Below are positions 16,482 through 24,490 of a stretch of 64,000 nt of DNA, piece after piece; the stretch's first letter is position 1, and each line of letters starts with the position of its first letter. The DNA lies in the NCBI GenBank assembly GCA_934643455.1, contig CAKUBV010000003.1, forward strand, positions 62,001 to 126,000. Direction: 5' to 3'. The DNA comes from Candidatus Proelusimicrobium excrementi. Lineage in GTDB: Bacteria; Elusimicrobiota; Elusimicrobia; Elusimicrobiales; Elusimicrobiaceae. The notes under the pieces are model-generated. The model saw only the letters and a list, made by a program, of their open reading frames with translations, was not told the DNA's origin and did no database searches. Position numbers and translations under genes: made by a program.

Positions 16482-17141
16482 ATGGAAAAAATTAAAGTAG
16501 CAGCCCAGGCCAGGCAGAAAGCCGGCGTAAGGGGAGAACTTTCAAAATTAAGAGCGACCAAACAGATCCCGGCCGTAGTTTACGGCGCAGGTAAAGAGCC
16601 GGTAAGCATTTCAATAGCGGAAAAAGATTTAATCGCCGTACAAAAAGCCGGCGGTAACGTAATAGTTGAAATCACTTTGCCCACCGGCACCGAACAGGCC
16701 ATCATCAAAGAAGTACAGTATCACGTAGTAAAAGATACGCCGATTCATATTGATTTCCAGAGAGTTTCCATGGACCACGCCATTGAAACTGTCGTGCCCG
16801 TAGTATTAACCGGCGAATGCGCTTTTGCTAAAGCCAACGGCGCGATTGTGGACCACGTACTGCGCGAAGTAACGATTAAATGTCTGCCGGGTGATATACC
16901 GCATCACATTGAAGTTGACGTTACCGACGTAACGATTGAAAAACATATTTCCGTAGCGGATATCAAAGCCCCCAAAGGCGTAACGATACTCGGCGAAAGC
17001 GACAGAACTGTTGTTCACGTGCTTATGCCTAAAGACGAGGCTCCCGCTCCTGCCGCGGCTCCTGCAGCCGACGCAGCTGCCCAGCCCGAACTTTCCGCCA
17101 CCAAAGGCAAGAAAGAAGAAGAAGGCGAAGCAAAGAAATAA
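16482..17141 (+). CDS. rplY: 50S ribosomal protein L25/general stress protein Ctc
   Basis: 219 residues: an N-terminal L25 domain (IPAVVYGAGKEPVSI) binding 5S rRNA, then the TL5/Ctc C-terminal beta domain (PTGTEQAIIKEVQYH onward). It ends in a low-complexity Ala/Pro then Lys/Glu tail, common in long Ctc proteins. GGAGGAAG precedes the ATG. It lies between prs and pth as in many bacteria, and is followed by its own terminator. Confidence 0.94.
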   Translation: MEKIKVAAQARQKAGVRGELSKLRATKQIPAVVYGAGKEPVSISIAEKDLIAVQKAGGNVIVEITLPTGTEQAIIKEVQYHVVKDTPIHIDFQRVSMDHAIETVVPVVLTGECAFAKANGAIVDHVLREVTIKCLPGDIPHHIEVDVTDVTIEKHISVADIKAPKGVTILGESDRTVVHVLMPKDEAPAPAAAPAADAAAQPELSATKGKKEEEGEAKK

Positions 17142-17155
17142 GTTCGTATTTAACT

Positions 17156-17183
17156 GGGGCGCAATAATATGCGCCCCTTTTTT
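17156..17183 (+). terminator. Intrinsic terminator after rplY
   Basis: Stem GGGGCGCA / TGCGCCCC with an ATAATA-type loop followed by TTTTTT. It separates prs-rplY from pth. Confidence 0.9.
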
Positions 17184-17253
17184 ATTAGAGTGCTGTACGC
17201 GGCGTATGATTTTGCCGCTCTCAGCCTAAAATGTAAGGAAATTTTTTGAATAT

Positions 17254-17829
17254 ATGCCGCAAACGTTTTTAATAGCCGGTTTGGGCAATCCCGGCCGCCA
17301 ATATGAACATACCCGCCATAATGCGGGGTTTATGGCTTTGGACGTTTTTGCGGAAGGGTTTTCCCCCGTGTGGAACAAATGGCAGGGAGATAAAGGTTTG
17401 TACGCCAAAACGGAACTTTCCGGCAATACCGTTTATCTTTTAAAACCCATGACTTTTATGAACCTTTCGGGCTATGCCGTAAGGTCTTTCTCATCTTTTT
17501 ATAAAATACCGCCTAAAAACATTTTGGTAATTTTTGACGATATGAGCCTCCCTTTGGGTTCCGTGCGTTTAAGAGCGGGCGGAAGCGCGGGCGGCCAAAA
17601 CGGAATGCGTAATATTATTGAACAGTTGGGTACGCAGGATATTCCGCGTTTAAGAATAGGCATAGGCCCGCGGCCAGCCGTATTTGAAGGAAAGGATTTT
17701 GTCCTTTCCAAATTTTCTTCCCAAGAATCACTCCTTTTAAAAGAAGCTTTAATCAAAGCCGACGCGGCCGTACATGATTTTATCGTAAACGGCATAGACG
17801 CGGCCATGACCAAAGCCAACGCAAAATAG
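17254..17829 (+). CDS. pth: Peptidyl-tRNA hydrolase
   Basis: 191 residues, normal length. It frees tRNA from prematurely released peptidyl-tRNA. Signatures seen are AGLGNPGRQYEHTRHNAGF with the catalytic histidine H22, the LKPMTFMNLSG loop, and IFDDMSLPLG with the catalytic Asp. The Shine-Dalgarno AAGGA is rather far (about 15 nt) from the ATG. The context prs-rplY-pth is widespread. Confidence 0.95.
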   Translation: MPQTFLIAGLGNPGRQYEHTRHNAGFMALDVFAEGFSPVWNKWQGDKGLYAKTELSGNTVYLLKPMTFMNLSGYAVRSFSSFYKIPPKNILVIFDDMSLPLGSVRLRAGGSAGGQNGMRNIIEQLGTQDIPRLRIGIGPRPAVFEGKDFVLSKFSSQESLLLKEALIKADAAVHDFIVNGIDAAMTKANAK

Positions 17830-17858
17830 ATTTTTAAATCAATATTTAGGAGTAGAAT

Positions 17859-19163
17859 ATGTTTTCACAGCTTTCAGGTTGGATACAATATTTGTACGTC
17901 ATATTATTTATGATGATTTGCGGATACGGCGTGCCTTATTTGGGCGGATTTAATATTTTTGTTTTTAGTCTTGCCGCCGGTTCGGGGGCTTTGGTTTTGA
18001 CAAAAAACACTTGGCTTGACGCAATGCTGGCTCATCATCAAACGGTGAGTTTTTTTGTACCTCTGATTTTACTTACGGTGCTTGCGGTTTTGTTTGTCGG
18101 TTTTTACATAATGGGCTTTGCTTTGGGCATGGCCACCGTGCCGGATCGTGCGGCTGAAAAAACTCTGGCGGTTCTGTTTGGATGCGCTGCTTTGCTGCTT
18201 GCGCTGATGCCGGCTTATGTCCCTTTCCATGTCATAGGCGTTAAAGGCTGGCTTTTTGCCGCCGGCGCGGCGGCTTTTGTCGTAGGGGCGGCTGTTGGTT
18301 TGGCGTCTTTAAGCCTTACCGGCGGGCACTTTTTTAAACAATATTTTCTTCAGCTGCTGTCGTATATGGTCTTATCTGCTGGTTTATATTTTATGATAAC
18401 CAAACCAGCTCCCTTCGGTTTAATTTGGCTTGGCGGTTTTATTATAATTGCCTGGATGGTTATAATGTTTGGTTTTAGAAATGACATAATTGCGCTTTAC
18501 CAAGAAAGAAAAATAGTAAACGAGCTTATAAAAACAAAACAACCTGTTGACGAAAAGACCGCACAATTCCTTAACAGCAAATTATGCGGGGCTTTACATT
18601 GGGGATCCATGGAGAAAGTAAATAAACTTATCAAAGCTGGGGCTGATATCAACGGCATAGGTTCGGGAAGTTCTCCTTTAGCTTGCGCATTGGAGTGGGG
18701 CGGATTTAATTCCGAATGGAGCGAAAGAAAATGGAACAAAGTTTATGCCGAGCGTATTAAAAGGGCAAAATTCCTTTTGGATAAAGGCGTGAATGTTAAT
18801 ACTCCTGACGTTCCATTGGTAGAGGCAATGGATACACCCGGGGCTTTTAATCTTCTGCTTGAAGCCGGTGCCGACGTCAATGCCGTGAACGGCTGGGGCA
18901 AGCGTGCATTGCATGCGGCCGCGGAAAGAGACAATGCCGAATATATAAAAATATTGCTTGAGCGCGGCGCGGATATTAATATACAAAATAGGGAAGGCTA
19001 TACCCCTCTTATGAAAGCGATTTATCGGGAAAACCCGGAAACGGTAAAGTTGCTGCTTGATAATGGCGCCGACTTAAATATAAAAAACAACGACGGGGAC
19101 ACGGTTTTTGATATGTACCCCACGCCGGAAGTTGAAGCCGTGCTGGAAGCGTATAAAAAATAG
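17859..19163 (+). CDS. Membrane protein with C-terminal ankyrin repeats
   Basis: 434 residues. The first ~210 residues are strongly hydrophobic with about six or seven membrane segments (for example LYVILFMMICGYG, VPLILLTVLAVLFVGFYIMG, FGLIWLGGFIIIAWMVIMFG). A basic linker follows, then about five ankyrin repeats to the C-terminus, with typical LLEAGADVNAVN, ALHAAAERDNAEYIKILLERGAD and TPLMKAIYRENPETVKLLL. AGGAG precedes the start. Ankyrin repeats bind other proteins, here probably in the cytoplasm at the inner membrane. The membrane part matched no family I recognise. Confidence 0.8.
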   Translation: MFSQLSGWIQYLYVILFMMICGYGVPYLGGFNIFVFSLAAGSGALVLTKNTWLDAMLAHHQTVSFFVPLILLTVLAVLFVGFYIMGFALGMATVPDRAAEKTLAVLFGCAALLLALMPAYVPFHVIGVKGWLFAAGAAAFVVGAAVGLASLSLTGGHFFKQYFLQLLSYMVLSAGLYFMITKPAPFGLIWLGGFIIIAWMVIMFGFRNDIIALYQERKIVNELIKTKQPVDEKTAQFLNSKLCGALHWGSMEKVNKLIKAGADINGIGSGSSPLACALEWGGFNSEWSERKWNKVYAERIKRAKFLLDKGVNVNTPDVPLVEAMDTPGAFNLLLEAGADVNAVNGWGKRALHAAAERDNAEYIKILLERGADINIQNREGYTPLMKAIYRENPETVKLLLDNGADLNIKNNDGDTVFDMYPTPEVEAVLEAYKK

Positions 19164-19179
19164 AAGTTTTTTAGCAAAT

Positions 19180-19211
19180 AAAAAACCCCGGTGTTTAAGC
19201 CGGGGTTTTTT
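19180..19211. terminator. Bidirectional terminator
   Basis: AAAAAACCCCGG / CCGGGGTTTTTT stem with loop TGTTTAAG, with A-tract and T-tract on both sides, between convergent genes ending at 19163 and 19228. Confidence 0.9.
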
Positions 19212-19227
19212 GCTGTAAACAAAGATT

Positions 19228-20355
19228 TTATTTATTGTAAAATTCTTTGATTTTGTTGCAGACTATATTGATTTGTTCTTCCGTGATTTCCGGGAACATC
19301 GGGATTGAAAGAACTTCCTGCGCGGCCGCTTCGGTGTTGGGATAGTCTTCCGCTTTGCAGTTTAAGTGAGCATAGCAGGGCTGTTTGTAAAGCGGAACCG
19401 GGTAGTAAACGGCGTTGCCGATATTGTTTTCTTTCAGGAATGCGCTTAAACCGTCGCGGTCTTTAACGCGTATCGTAAATACGTAATAGCTTTGGCTCCA
19501 GCCTTCGGGCGCGGCCGGCGGCGGGACAACCTGTTTAATTCCCGCTAAATGTTTTCTGTAGAGTTCCGCGGCTTTGGCGCGGTTTTCGGTCCATTTCGCC
19601 AAATGTTTTAATTTTACGCCCAGTATCGCGGCTTGGATTTCGTCCATTCTTAAGGTTGAGCCTTCTCTGTCATATTCATAGGCTTTGCCCAAAGAACGCC
19701 CGCTGTGGCGTATGCTTGAACAGGCGTCGGCGATTTCTTTATTATTGGTAACAATCGCGCCGGCGTCGCCGCAAGCGCCTAAGTTCTTGCTGGGATAAAA
19801 GCTGAATGCGCCGGCGTCGCCCCAAGTGCCGGTATATTTGCCGGCGCAGAGGGCCAAGTGGCTTTGCGCGCAGTCTTCAATAACTTTAAGATTGTGTTTT
19901 TTGGCGATGGCCATAAGTTCGGGCATATTTACCGGGTAACCGTACAAATGCACCGGCACTATGGCTTTGGTTCTGGGGGTTATTTTGCGTTCTACGTCTT
20001 TAGGGTCTAAGTTATAAGTCAAAGGGTCTATATCGGCAAAAACAAAGTCTGCACCCGTGAGGGAAATAGAAGTCGTGGTGGCCACAAAAGTAAACGGAGT
20101 GGTGATGACTTCGTCGCCTTTGCCTATGCCGGCCGCCATAAGGGCTATTTGTATCGCGCTCGCGCCGGAAGAGCAGGTTACGCAGTATTCGGCGTTTAAC
20201 GCTTTGGCGAAATCGGCTTCAAACTGCTGCGTTTTGGGGCCTAAAAGCCACTTCATGGAGTTTAAAGCTTCAAGGGCAGCTTTATTTATTTCTTCTTTAA
20301 GGCTGTCGTGCTGTTTCTGCAAATTAAACAGAGGTACGGCTGTATTGTTTGTCAT
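19228..20355 (-). CDS. DegT/DnrJ/EryC1/StrS-family aminotransferase
   Basis: 375 residues of the PLP-dependent sugar aminotransferase family, which aminate keto-sugar nucleotides for surface polysaccharides. The PLP lysine is K190 in SFYPSKNLGACGDAGA, and D161 in VIEDCAQSH contacts the PLP ring. The closest style is that of WbpE/PseC-type enzymes, but the sugar substrate cannot be told. It is the last gene of a DUF1646-MgtC-DegT run, 2 bp after the MgtC gene, an odd pairing with transport proteins. Confidence 0.9.
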   Translation of the reverse strand: MTNNTAVPLFNLQKQHDSLKEEINKAALEALNSMKWLLGPKTQQFEADFAKALNAEYCVTCSSGASAIQIALMAAGIGKGDEVITTPFTFVATTTSISLTGADFVFADIDPLTYNLDPKDVERKITPRTKAIVPVHLYGYPVNMPELMAIAKKHNLKVIEDCAQSHLALCAGKYTGTWGDAGAFSFYPSKNLGACGDAGAIVTNNKEIADACSSIRHSGRSLGKAYEYDREGSTLRMDEIQAAILGVKLKHLAKWTENRAKAAELYRKHLAGIKQVVPPPAAPEGWSQSYYVFTIRVKDRDGLSAFLKENNIGNAVYYPVPLYKQPCYAHLNCKAEDYPNTEAAAQEVLSIPMFPEITEEQINIVCNKIKEFYNK

Positions 20356-20357
20356 AA

Positions 20358-20999
20358 TTATTTATCCAGTGATTTAATCTCTTTTATCAATATAAGTTCT
20401 TTAAAGCTTTCGGTGAAAGCTTTTTTGGACATGTTTATTATCATTTTGACGATAAACATTCCGTCTTCCTTAAATAAATCTTCTTTAATTATTTCCGCAT
20501 TGTGTTTTTTGAGCGTGTCGTTTATTTTTTTAACTACGTCGGGAGAAGGCTCGCATTTAATCGTCAGAGAATCGTAAAGCCTGACAGAATCAAAGCTGTT
20601 CATAAGTTTGCGTATGAACAACTGCAGTATCAATACGAAAATCGTCGCCGTGCCGGCGATTACAAACTCCCCGTAACCGGCGGCCATGCCTACCGCGGCC
20701 ACTATCCAAATGCCGGCGGCGGTGGTCAAGCCGGAAATTTTATTGCCTTCGCGCAGTATTGAACCCGCGCCGAGAAAACCTACCCCGGCCACTATCTGAG
20801 CGGCGATTCTGGCGGGGTCGCCGCCGTAATTAAAAGCGGAAGCTATGGAAAGCAATGTAAACACCGCCGATCCGGCGCAAATTAAGGTATTGGTGGCAAA
20901 ACCGGCCGGTTTATCGTGGTATTGCCTTTCAAGACCGATAATTCCGCCCAAAATCAGCGCGGCTAAAATTCTTAATATTACATCTTCGGTAGTCAGCAT
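20358..20999 (-). CDS. MgtC/SapB family membrane protein
   Basis: 213 residues. About four N-terminal membrane helices carry the MgtC signature GGIIGLERQYHDKPAGFATN and GVGFLGAGSILREG. A soluble C-terminal domain with ACT-like character follows (SLTIKCEPSPDVVKK onward). Family members are linked to magnesium homeostasis and, in pathogens, to control of F-type ATPase. The gene starts 1 bp after the stop of the upstream transporter gene, so it is co-transcribed. Confidence 0.9.
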   Translation of the reverse strand: MLTTEDVILRILAALILGGIIGLERQYHDKPAGFATNTLICAGSAVFTLLSIASAFNYGGDPARIAAQIVAGVGFLGAGSILREGNKISGLTTAAGIWIVAAVGMAAGYGEFVIAGTATIFVLILQLFIRKLMNSFDSVRLYDSLTIKCEPSPDVVKKINDTLKKHNAEIIKEDLFKEDGMFIVKMIINMSKKAFTESFKELILIKEIKSLDK

Positions 21000-21000
21000 A

Positions 21001-22050
21001 TCAGTATTTTGACGCGACGGGTACGACGCTTAAAATGATAAAGTACAACAGCATTACCGCTATACCCGCCGGCAGGGCGTCTTTGGCCCACTCCTTGCTT
21101 TTAATTTTAAATTTGGACGCGCAAATAATATTGGGAATATTCCCGGGGATAAGAAATCCGCCGGAAACGATTAAAGCCATAAGTAAAAATTCTATTTGTT
21201 TGTTGGTCATGCTGGGCACTATTTCCGCCGCGGCCAAAGTGGCGTTATCCAAAATGGCGGAAATGGAGTTCGCCCAATACAAGGCCCATTCCGGCAGTTT
21301 CAAAATGCTGATTTCCGCCAGCGGCGTCAGCCCTTTGCCGAAGAACACCAAAGCCATTACGAACAGGAATACTTTTGAGGCTCTTAAAGCTATATCTTTT
21401 ATGCTTTCAGCTTCCACTTTCCTTTTGGAAGAAATTTGCGGTTCTTTGATTCTTGCGGCCAATACGGAAAATAACAATACTCCCGGCAAGATAAAGTGCC
21501 AAAGCAAATTAAAGAGATAAAAGAAACCGGCGTTATGAGGTTCACCTGCCAGCTTGCTCGTAACTATTGTTGAAAGAGGTTCGCCCAGCGGCGTCAGCAC
21601 CGCGCCCATACCTATGGCGAAACAGCCCATAACTATTACGTGTATGGTGTCCCTTTTGGAAAGGCGTAGGGTTGAGGCGATTTCGCAAAGCACCAAAGCC
21701 GCTATTATGGCGGTTATTACGCTTGAAAGAAGCGACAGCCCGAAAACCAAAACGATTATTGTCGGCTTAAGGCCGATTTTATCTTCTATCATTTCTATAA
21801 ATTTGGTTACGGCCCCGCGGAACTTCCTGAAAAGAAGCCCCGTAATCAATACGGCTAAAGATATTTCAATAGGTTCGGTAAAAGCGTGCCCGACCAGCTC
21901 CCAGCTCCATGCGCCGGTAATACTGACGGCTAAAATGCCGAGTACGAAGAGAAAGGCTTCAAGTTCTTTTTCAACGGCGTGTACTGTAAAGGGAAGGAAC
22001 AAGGCCAAGCATATAATTATGCTTAATAGAATTATTACTGTTGTCGTCAT
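21001..22050 (-). CDS. DUF1646-family predicted cation transporter
   Basis: 349 residues with about ten membrane segments. Characteristic conserved parts include MGCFAIGMGAVLTPLGEPLSTIV and ILDNATLAAAEIVPSM, resembling the ion-transporter superfamily with two inverted half-repeats. It is the first gene of a three-gene minus-strand run (transporter, MgtC, DegT). A TATAAT (22062-22057) ends 6 nt before the ATG with no Shine-Dalgarno, suggesting a leaderless transcript. The transported ion is unknown; the family name is recalled, not searched. Confidence 0.75.
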   Translation of the reverse strand: MTTTVIILLSIIICLALFLPFTVHAVEKELEAFLFVLGILAVSITGAWSWELVGHAFTEPIEISLAVLITGLLFRKFRGAVTKFIEMIEDKIGLKPTIIVLVFGLSLLSSVITAIIAALVLCEIASTLRLSKRDTIHVIVMGCFAIGMGAVLTPLGEPLSTIVTSKLAGEPHNAGFFYLFNLLWHFILPGVLLFSVLAARIKEPQISSKRKVEAESIKDIALRASKVFLFVMALVFFGKGLTPLAEISILKLPEWALYWANSISAILDNATLAAAEIVPSMTNKQIEFLLMALIVSGGFLIPGNIPNIICASKFKIKSKEWAKDALPAGIAVMLLYFIILSVVPVASKY

Positions 22051-22056
22051 AGTTTT

Positions 22057-22062
22057 ATTATA
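22057..22062 (-). promoter_or_regulatory. -10 box immediately upstream of the DUF1646 gene
   Basis: TATAAT on the minus strand separated from the ATG by AAAACT (6 nt). A normal start of transcription 6-7 nt downstream would coincide with the start codon. The -35 is poor. Confidence 0.5.
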
Positions 22063-22083
22063 TCAAAAAGGCGGCGCGCAAAT

Positions 22084-22113
22084 ATAAAAAAGCCCGCCGG
22101 TTAAGGCGGGCTT
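22084..22113 (-). terminator. Terminator of the outer-membrane protein gene
   Basis: Minus-strand AAAGCCCGCC / GGCGGGCTTT stem with TTAACC loop and following TTTTATATT. Confidence 0.85.
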
Positions 22114-22130
22114 TAAGAAAAACTTAAGAA

Positions 22131-22766
22131 CTATATTTTTATGCCGACTTTAAGCATCAAAGAAACATCGGATAAATAGCTGGTGTCGGCGAATTTGGAA
22201 TCGTCCATCCACCAGTGATTATATCTGGCTTCAAAACCCCAAATAAAGATATCATTGATATCTGATTCTACGCCCAAGCCGACGTAAAGCGCGGGTTTCG
22301 TGTTGGATTCGCTTTCTTCTTGTCCGTAGTAGCTTTCTTTAATTTTTCCTTTGTATTTTGCAAAACCTACGCCCAAAGGTACATACATTCTGGTTTTGGC
22401 TGTAGGGGCAAAGTTAAATTTACCGGCTAAGAAAATGCTGTATTTATCGGCGGAAGTTTTAAAGTGTTCCTCCATACCTATTCCGTAAATGTCATATTCT
22501 GCTTCACTGTAATTGGTTCCGTTAAATTCCAACCCTAAACCGATGTTTTGGGTAAGATAGTGCATAATTTGAATGCCGTAAGTTCCGCCGACGTCGGCGT
22601 AATCAAAATCATCTCCAGAAGGTCCAAATCCATATTCTGTTGTAGGAACGGCAAAACCGCCCAATACGGAAATATGGGTCATACCTTTGTCTATGCCCTG
22701 GTCAATGCCCGCAAAAGCCGGCGTAAGCAAAGCGCACAGCACCGCGGCGGTAAACAGTTTTTTCAT
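22131..22766 (-). CDS. Outer-membrane beta-barrel protein (putative)
   Basis: 211 residues from the chosen start. A signal peptide KKLFTAAVLCALLTPAFAG is followed by alternating polar/aromatic strands such as IQIMHYLTQNIGLGLEFNGTN and FEARYNHWWMDDS, typical of small eight-stranded barrels (OmpW/OmpA-like). It is presumably in the outer membrane. Seven more codons lie upstream in frame, but ATG at 22766 follows AAGGAGAATTAC, so it is preferred. No specific function recognised. It stands alone, with its own terminator. Confidence 0.75.
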   Translation of the reverse strand: MKKLFTAAVLCALLTPAFAGIDQGIDKGMTHISVLGGFAVPTTEYGFGPSGDDFDYADVGGTYGIQIMHYLTQNIGLGLEFNGTNYSEAEYDIYGIGMEEHFKTSADKYSIFLAGKFNFAPTAKTRMYVPLGVGFAKYKGKIKESYYGQEESESNTKPALYVGLGVESDINDIFIWGFEARYNHWWMDDSKFADTSYLSDVSLMLKVGIKI

Positions 22767-22852
22767 GTAATTCTCCTTATAAACCAACTTTTTAACTACA
22801 ATTTATTTTATCAAAATTATCGTTTGAGTTGTTCCACGTAAGTAATACATAT

Positions 22853-22882
22853 AAAAAAACGCCTTTTACAGGCGGTTTATGG
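22853..22882 (-). terminator. Weak terminator after the KdsC-like gene
   Basis: Imperfect stem around AACCGCC / GGCG(T)TT with loop TGTAAAA, followed on the minus strand by TTTTTTATATG. Confidence 0.5.
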
Positions 22883-22883
22883 C

Positions 22884-23510
22884 TTAAAAAACATTGTCGT
22901 AAGCCGGATTCCAGCTTTTATAATCTACTATTGCCGGCTCTTTCTTGGGGCTTTTGCCGATAGTTCCCTGTTCCGCGTTTTGCAGGGTTTGCCGCCAAAA
23001 GCCTTGCTCTTTAAGCACCAGTTCCGCCACTTCCCTGAATGCGCCTTTGCCGCCGGGGGTATCCGTTATGTAAAGGCAGCAGTCTTTTACTTCCTTGCGG
23101 CTGTTTGCAACCGCGCAGGGCAGGCCCACGGCTTTTAAGGCGGGTATGTCTATAAAATCGTCGCCTATAAAAATTATTTCTTCCGCTTTAAGGCCGGTCC
23201 TCTTCATAAAATCCTGCATGGGGGCCAGTTTCGAAAGAAAATTATAATACAGGAAGTCCATTCCCAAAGATTTGGCGCGGTGCTCTGTCGCCGGGGCGTT
23301 TCCGCCGGTAATTATGCCGGTGATTATGCCGCAGTCCCTCAGCATATGGAAAGCTATGCCGTCATACGCGCTGAATTTTTTTATTTCGACGGTGTTTCCT
23401 TCCGGCGTTACAAAAAAGTTCATGGTGGAATCCGTCAAAACGCCGTCTACGTCCGTAAGGACGGCCTTTATCTTTTTCAATTTCTCCAAAAGTTCTTTAT
23501 TGTTAATCAT
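22884..23510 (-). CDS. KdsC-type HAD phosphatase (KDO-8-phosphate phosphatase-like)
   Basis: 208 residues. The HAD motif I is VLTDVDGVLTD (nucleophile D20, acid/base D22), motif II is in GIITGGNA, and the metal site is GDDFIDIPAL. The small capless form fits KdsC, which removes phosphate from KDO-8-P in lipopolysaccharide core synthesis. The last ~40 residues (after VLKEQGFWRQ) extend beyond usual KdsC (~170-190). Other KDO genes are not nearby, so a related sugar phosphatase is possible. Confidence 0.8.
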   Translation of the reverse strand: MINNKELLEKLKKIKAVLTDVDGVLTDSTMNFFVTPEGNTVEIKKFSAYDGIAFHMLRDCGIITGIITGGNAPATEHRAKSLGMDFLYYNFLSKLAPMQDFMKRTGLKAEEIIFIGDDFIDIPALKAVGLPCAVANSRKEVKDCCLYITDTPGGKGAFREVAELVLKEQGFWRQTLQNAEQGTIGKSPKKEPAIVDYKSWNPAYDNVF

Positions 23511-23551
23511 AAATATATCTTAATAAATTTAGGCGTAAAGGTAAAAAATTA

Positions 23552-23557
23552 TATAAT
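23552..23557 (+). promoter_or_regulatory. -10 box immediately upstream of the CsgG-like lipoprotein gene
   Basis: TATAAT ends 7 nt before the ATG at 23565 and overlaps the earlier in-frame ATG at 23556. If it is the -10, only 23565 can be the start codon. Confidence 0.5.
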
Positions 23558-23564
23558 GAGTATT

Positions 23565-24242
23565 ATGAGGAAGATATATATTTTTGCGCTTTGTTTTTTG
23601 GTTTTGGCCTGTGCGCCTAAAACCTATATCAGCAAAAGCTATGATTTTAATAATTTAAAGAGAATAGGCGTTTTGGCCTTTTCTTCCCCCGATGACGCCT
23701 TCAGCGGGGCGGAAAATCTTTTTACCAAAAGCCTTATAAAATACGGATATACCGTGGTGGAAAGAGCGCAAATAGAGGAAGTTTTAAAAGAACATAATTT
23801 ATCTACAACTTCTTATCTGTCCCCGGCTGTTACCAGGCGGTTGGGCAGAGTTTTGGGGGTGGATGTTCTTCTGACGGGGGAAATTACTTCCTATATGCCG
23901 GAAAGCAAACATCTTGTTTATAACATGACAAAACGCTCTTCAAGCGAGCCGGTGTTTGCCAAAGAAGTGGTTAAAGATAATGAAGGCAACGTCAAAGTAA
24001 AAAGCACCTATGCCGGGCAGCAGTACACAAACAGCAAAGACGTTTATCCCGTGGAATATACTATTTACGCGCAAGTCGGCGTAGTGGCCAAGATGATTGA
24101 CGTAGATACGGCGGAAATAATTTGGGTCGGCGATGATACCAAAGAAGGCGTAAGCGGGCTGGACGCGCTTTCTTCAAGCGCGAACGCTTTAATAAAGAAT
24201 TTTGATAAAAAGGTGCGTAAAGCCAAACAAGGCAAATTATGA
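23565..24242 (+). CDS. CsgG-like lipoprotein
   Basis: 225 residues. A lipoprotein signal ends FLVLAC. The body resembles the CsgG/curli-assembly-type domain found in many envelope lipoproteins: KRIGVLAFSSP, then ENLFTKSLIKYGYTVVERAQIEEVLKEH, then RLGRVLGVDVLLTGEITSY, and a late strand IDVDTAEIIWVGDD. It is probably periplasmic and membrane-anchored. The start could also be ATG 23556, but that overlaps the likely -10. Its stop overlaps the next gene by 4 bp (ATGA), and serS follows in turn. Confidence 0.75.
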   Translation: MRKIYIFALCFLVLACAPKTYISKSYDFNNLKRIGVLAFSSPDDAFSGAENLFTKSLIKYGYTVVERAQIEEVLKEHNLSTTSYLSPAVTRRLGRVLGVDVLLTGEITSYMPESKHLVYNMTKRSSSEPVFAKEVVKDNEGNVKVKSTYAGQQYTNSKDVYPVEYTIYAQVGVVAKMIDVDTAEIIWVGDDTKEGVSGLDALSSSANALIKNFDKKVRKAKQGKL

Positions 24243-24490
24243 ACGGAAGCGGAGAAGAAGAATTTGAATATCACGGCGGAAGCTCGGCTTTTTGGCTGAT
24301 ACTTTGCGCCGTTTTGGTTCCGTTGGCCTTATTTTTTTTAAGGCAGATGATATATGTGCCGGTCAATACCGTTGTGGTAAAAGATTTTGTGTTGGATGGA
24401 AGTAAGGAAAAGGCCAGCCCGATAAAGAAATATTTTCCAAAGCCTTATTCCGTAAACGATTTAGCTGGAGGAGATTATGATAGACATTAA
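24239..24490 (+). CDS. Small single-span membrane protein of unknown function
   Basis: 83 residues: a short acidic N-terminus, one hydrophobic segment FWLILCAVLVPLALFFL (about 18-34), and a polar tail of ~45 residues. It overlaps the preceding lipoprotein stop by ATGA and overlaps the serS start by 14 bp, which supports it as a real, translationally coupled gene. It may partner the lipoprotein. No family recognised. Confidence 0.65.
   Translation: MNGSGEEEFEYHGGSSAFWLILCAVLVPLALFFLRQMIYVPVNTVVVKDFVLDGSKEKASPIKKYFPKPYSVNDLAGGDYDRH

Noticed and set aside
23280..23564. Upstream extension of the CsgG-like lipoprotein frame into the KdsC-like gene
   Set aside because: It would run antisense to the HAD phosphatase and destroy the lipoprotein signal at the N-terminus.
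24400..24477. Possible T-box or other riboswitch before serS
   Set aside because: serS is embedded in overlapping coding genes with no leader space.
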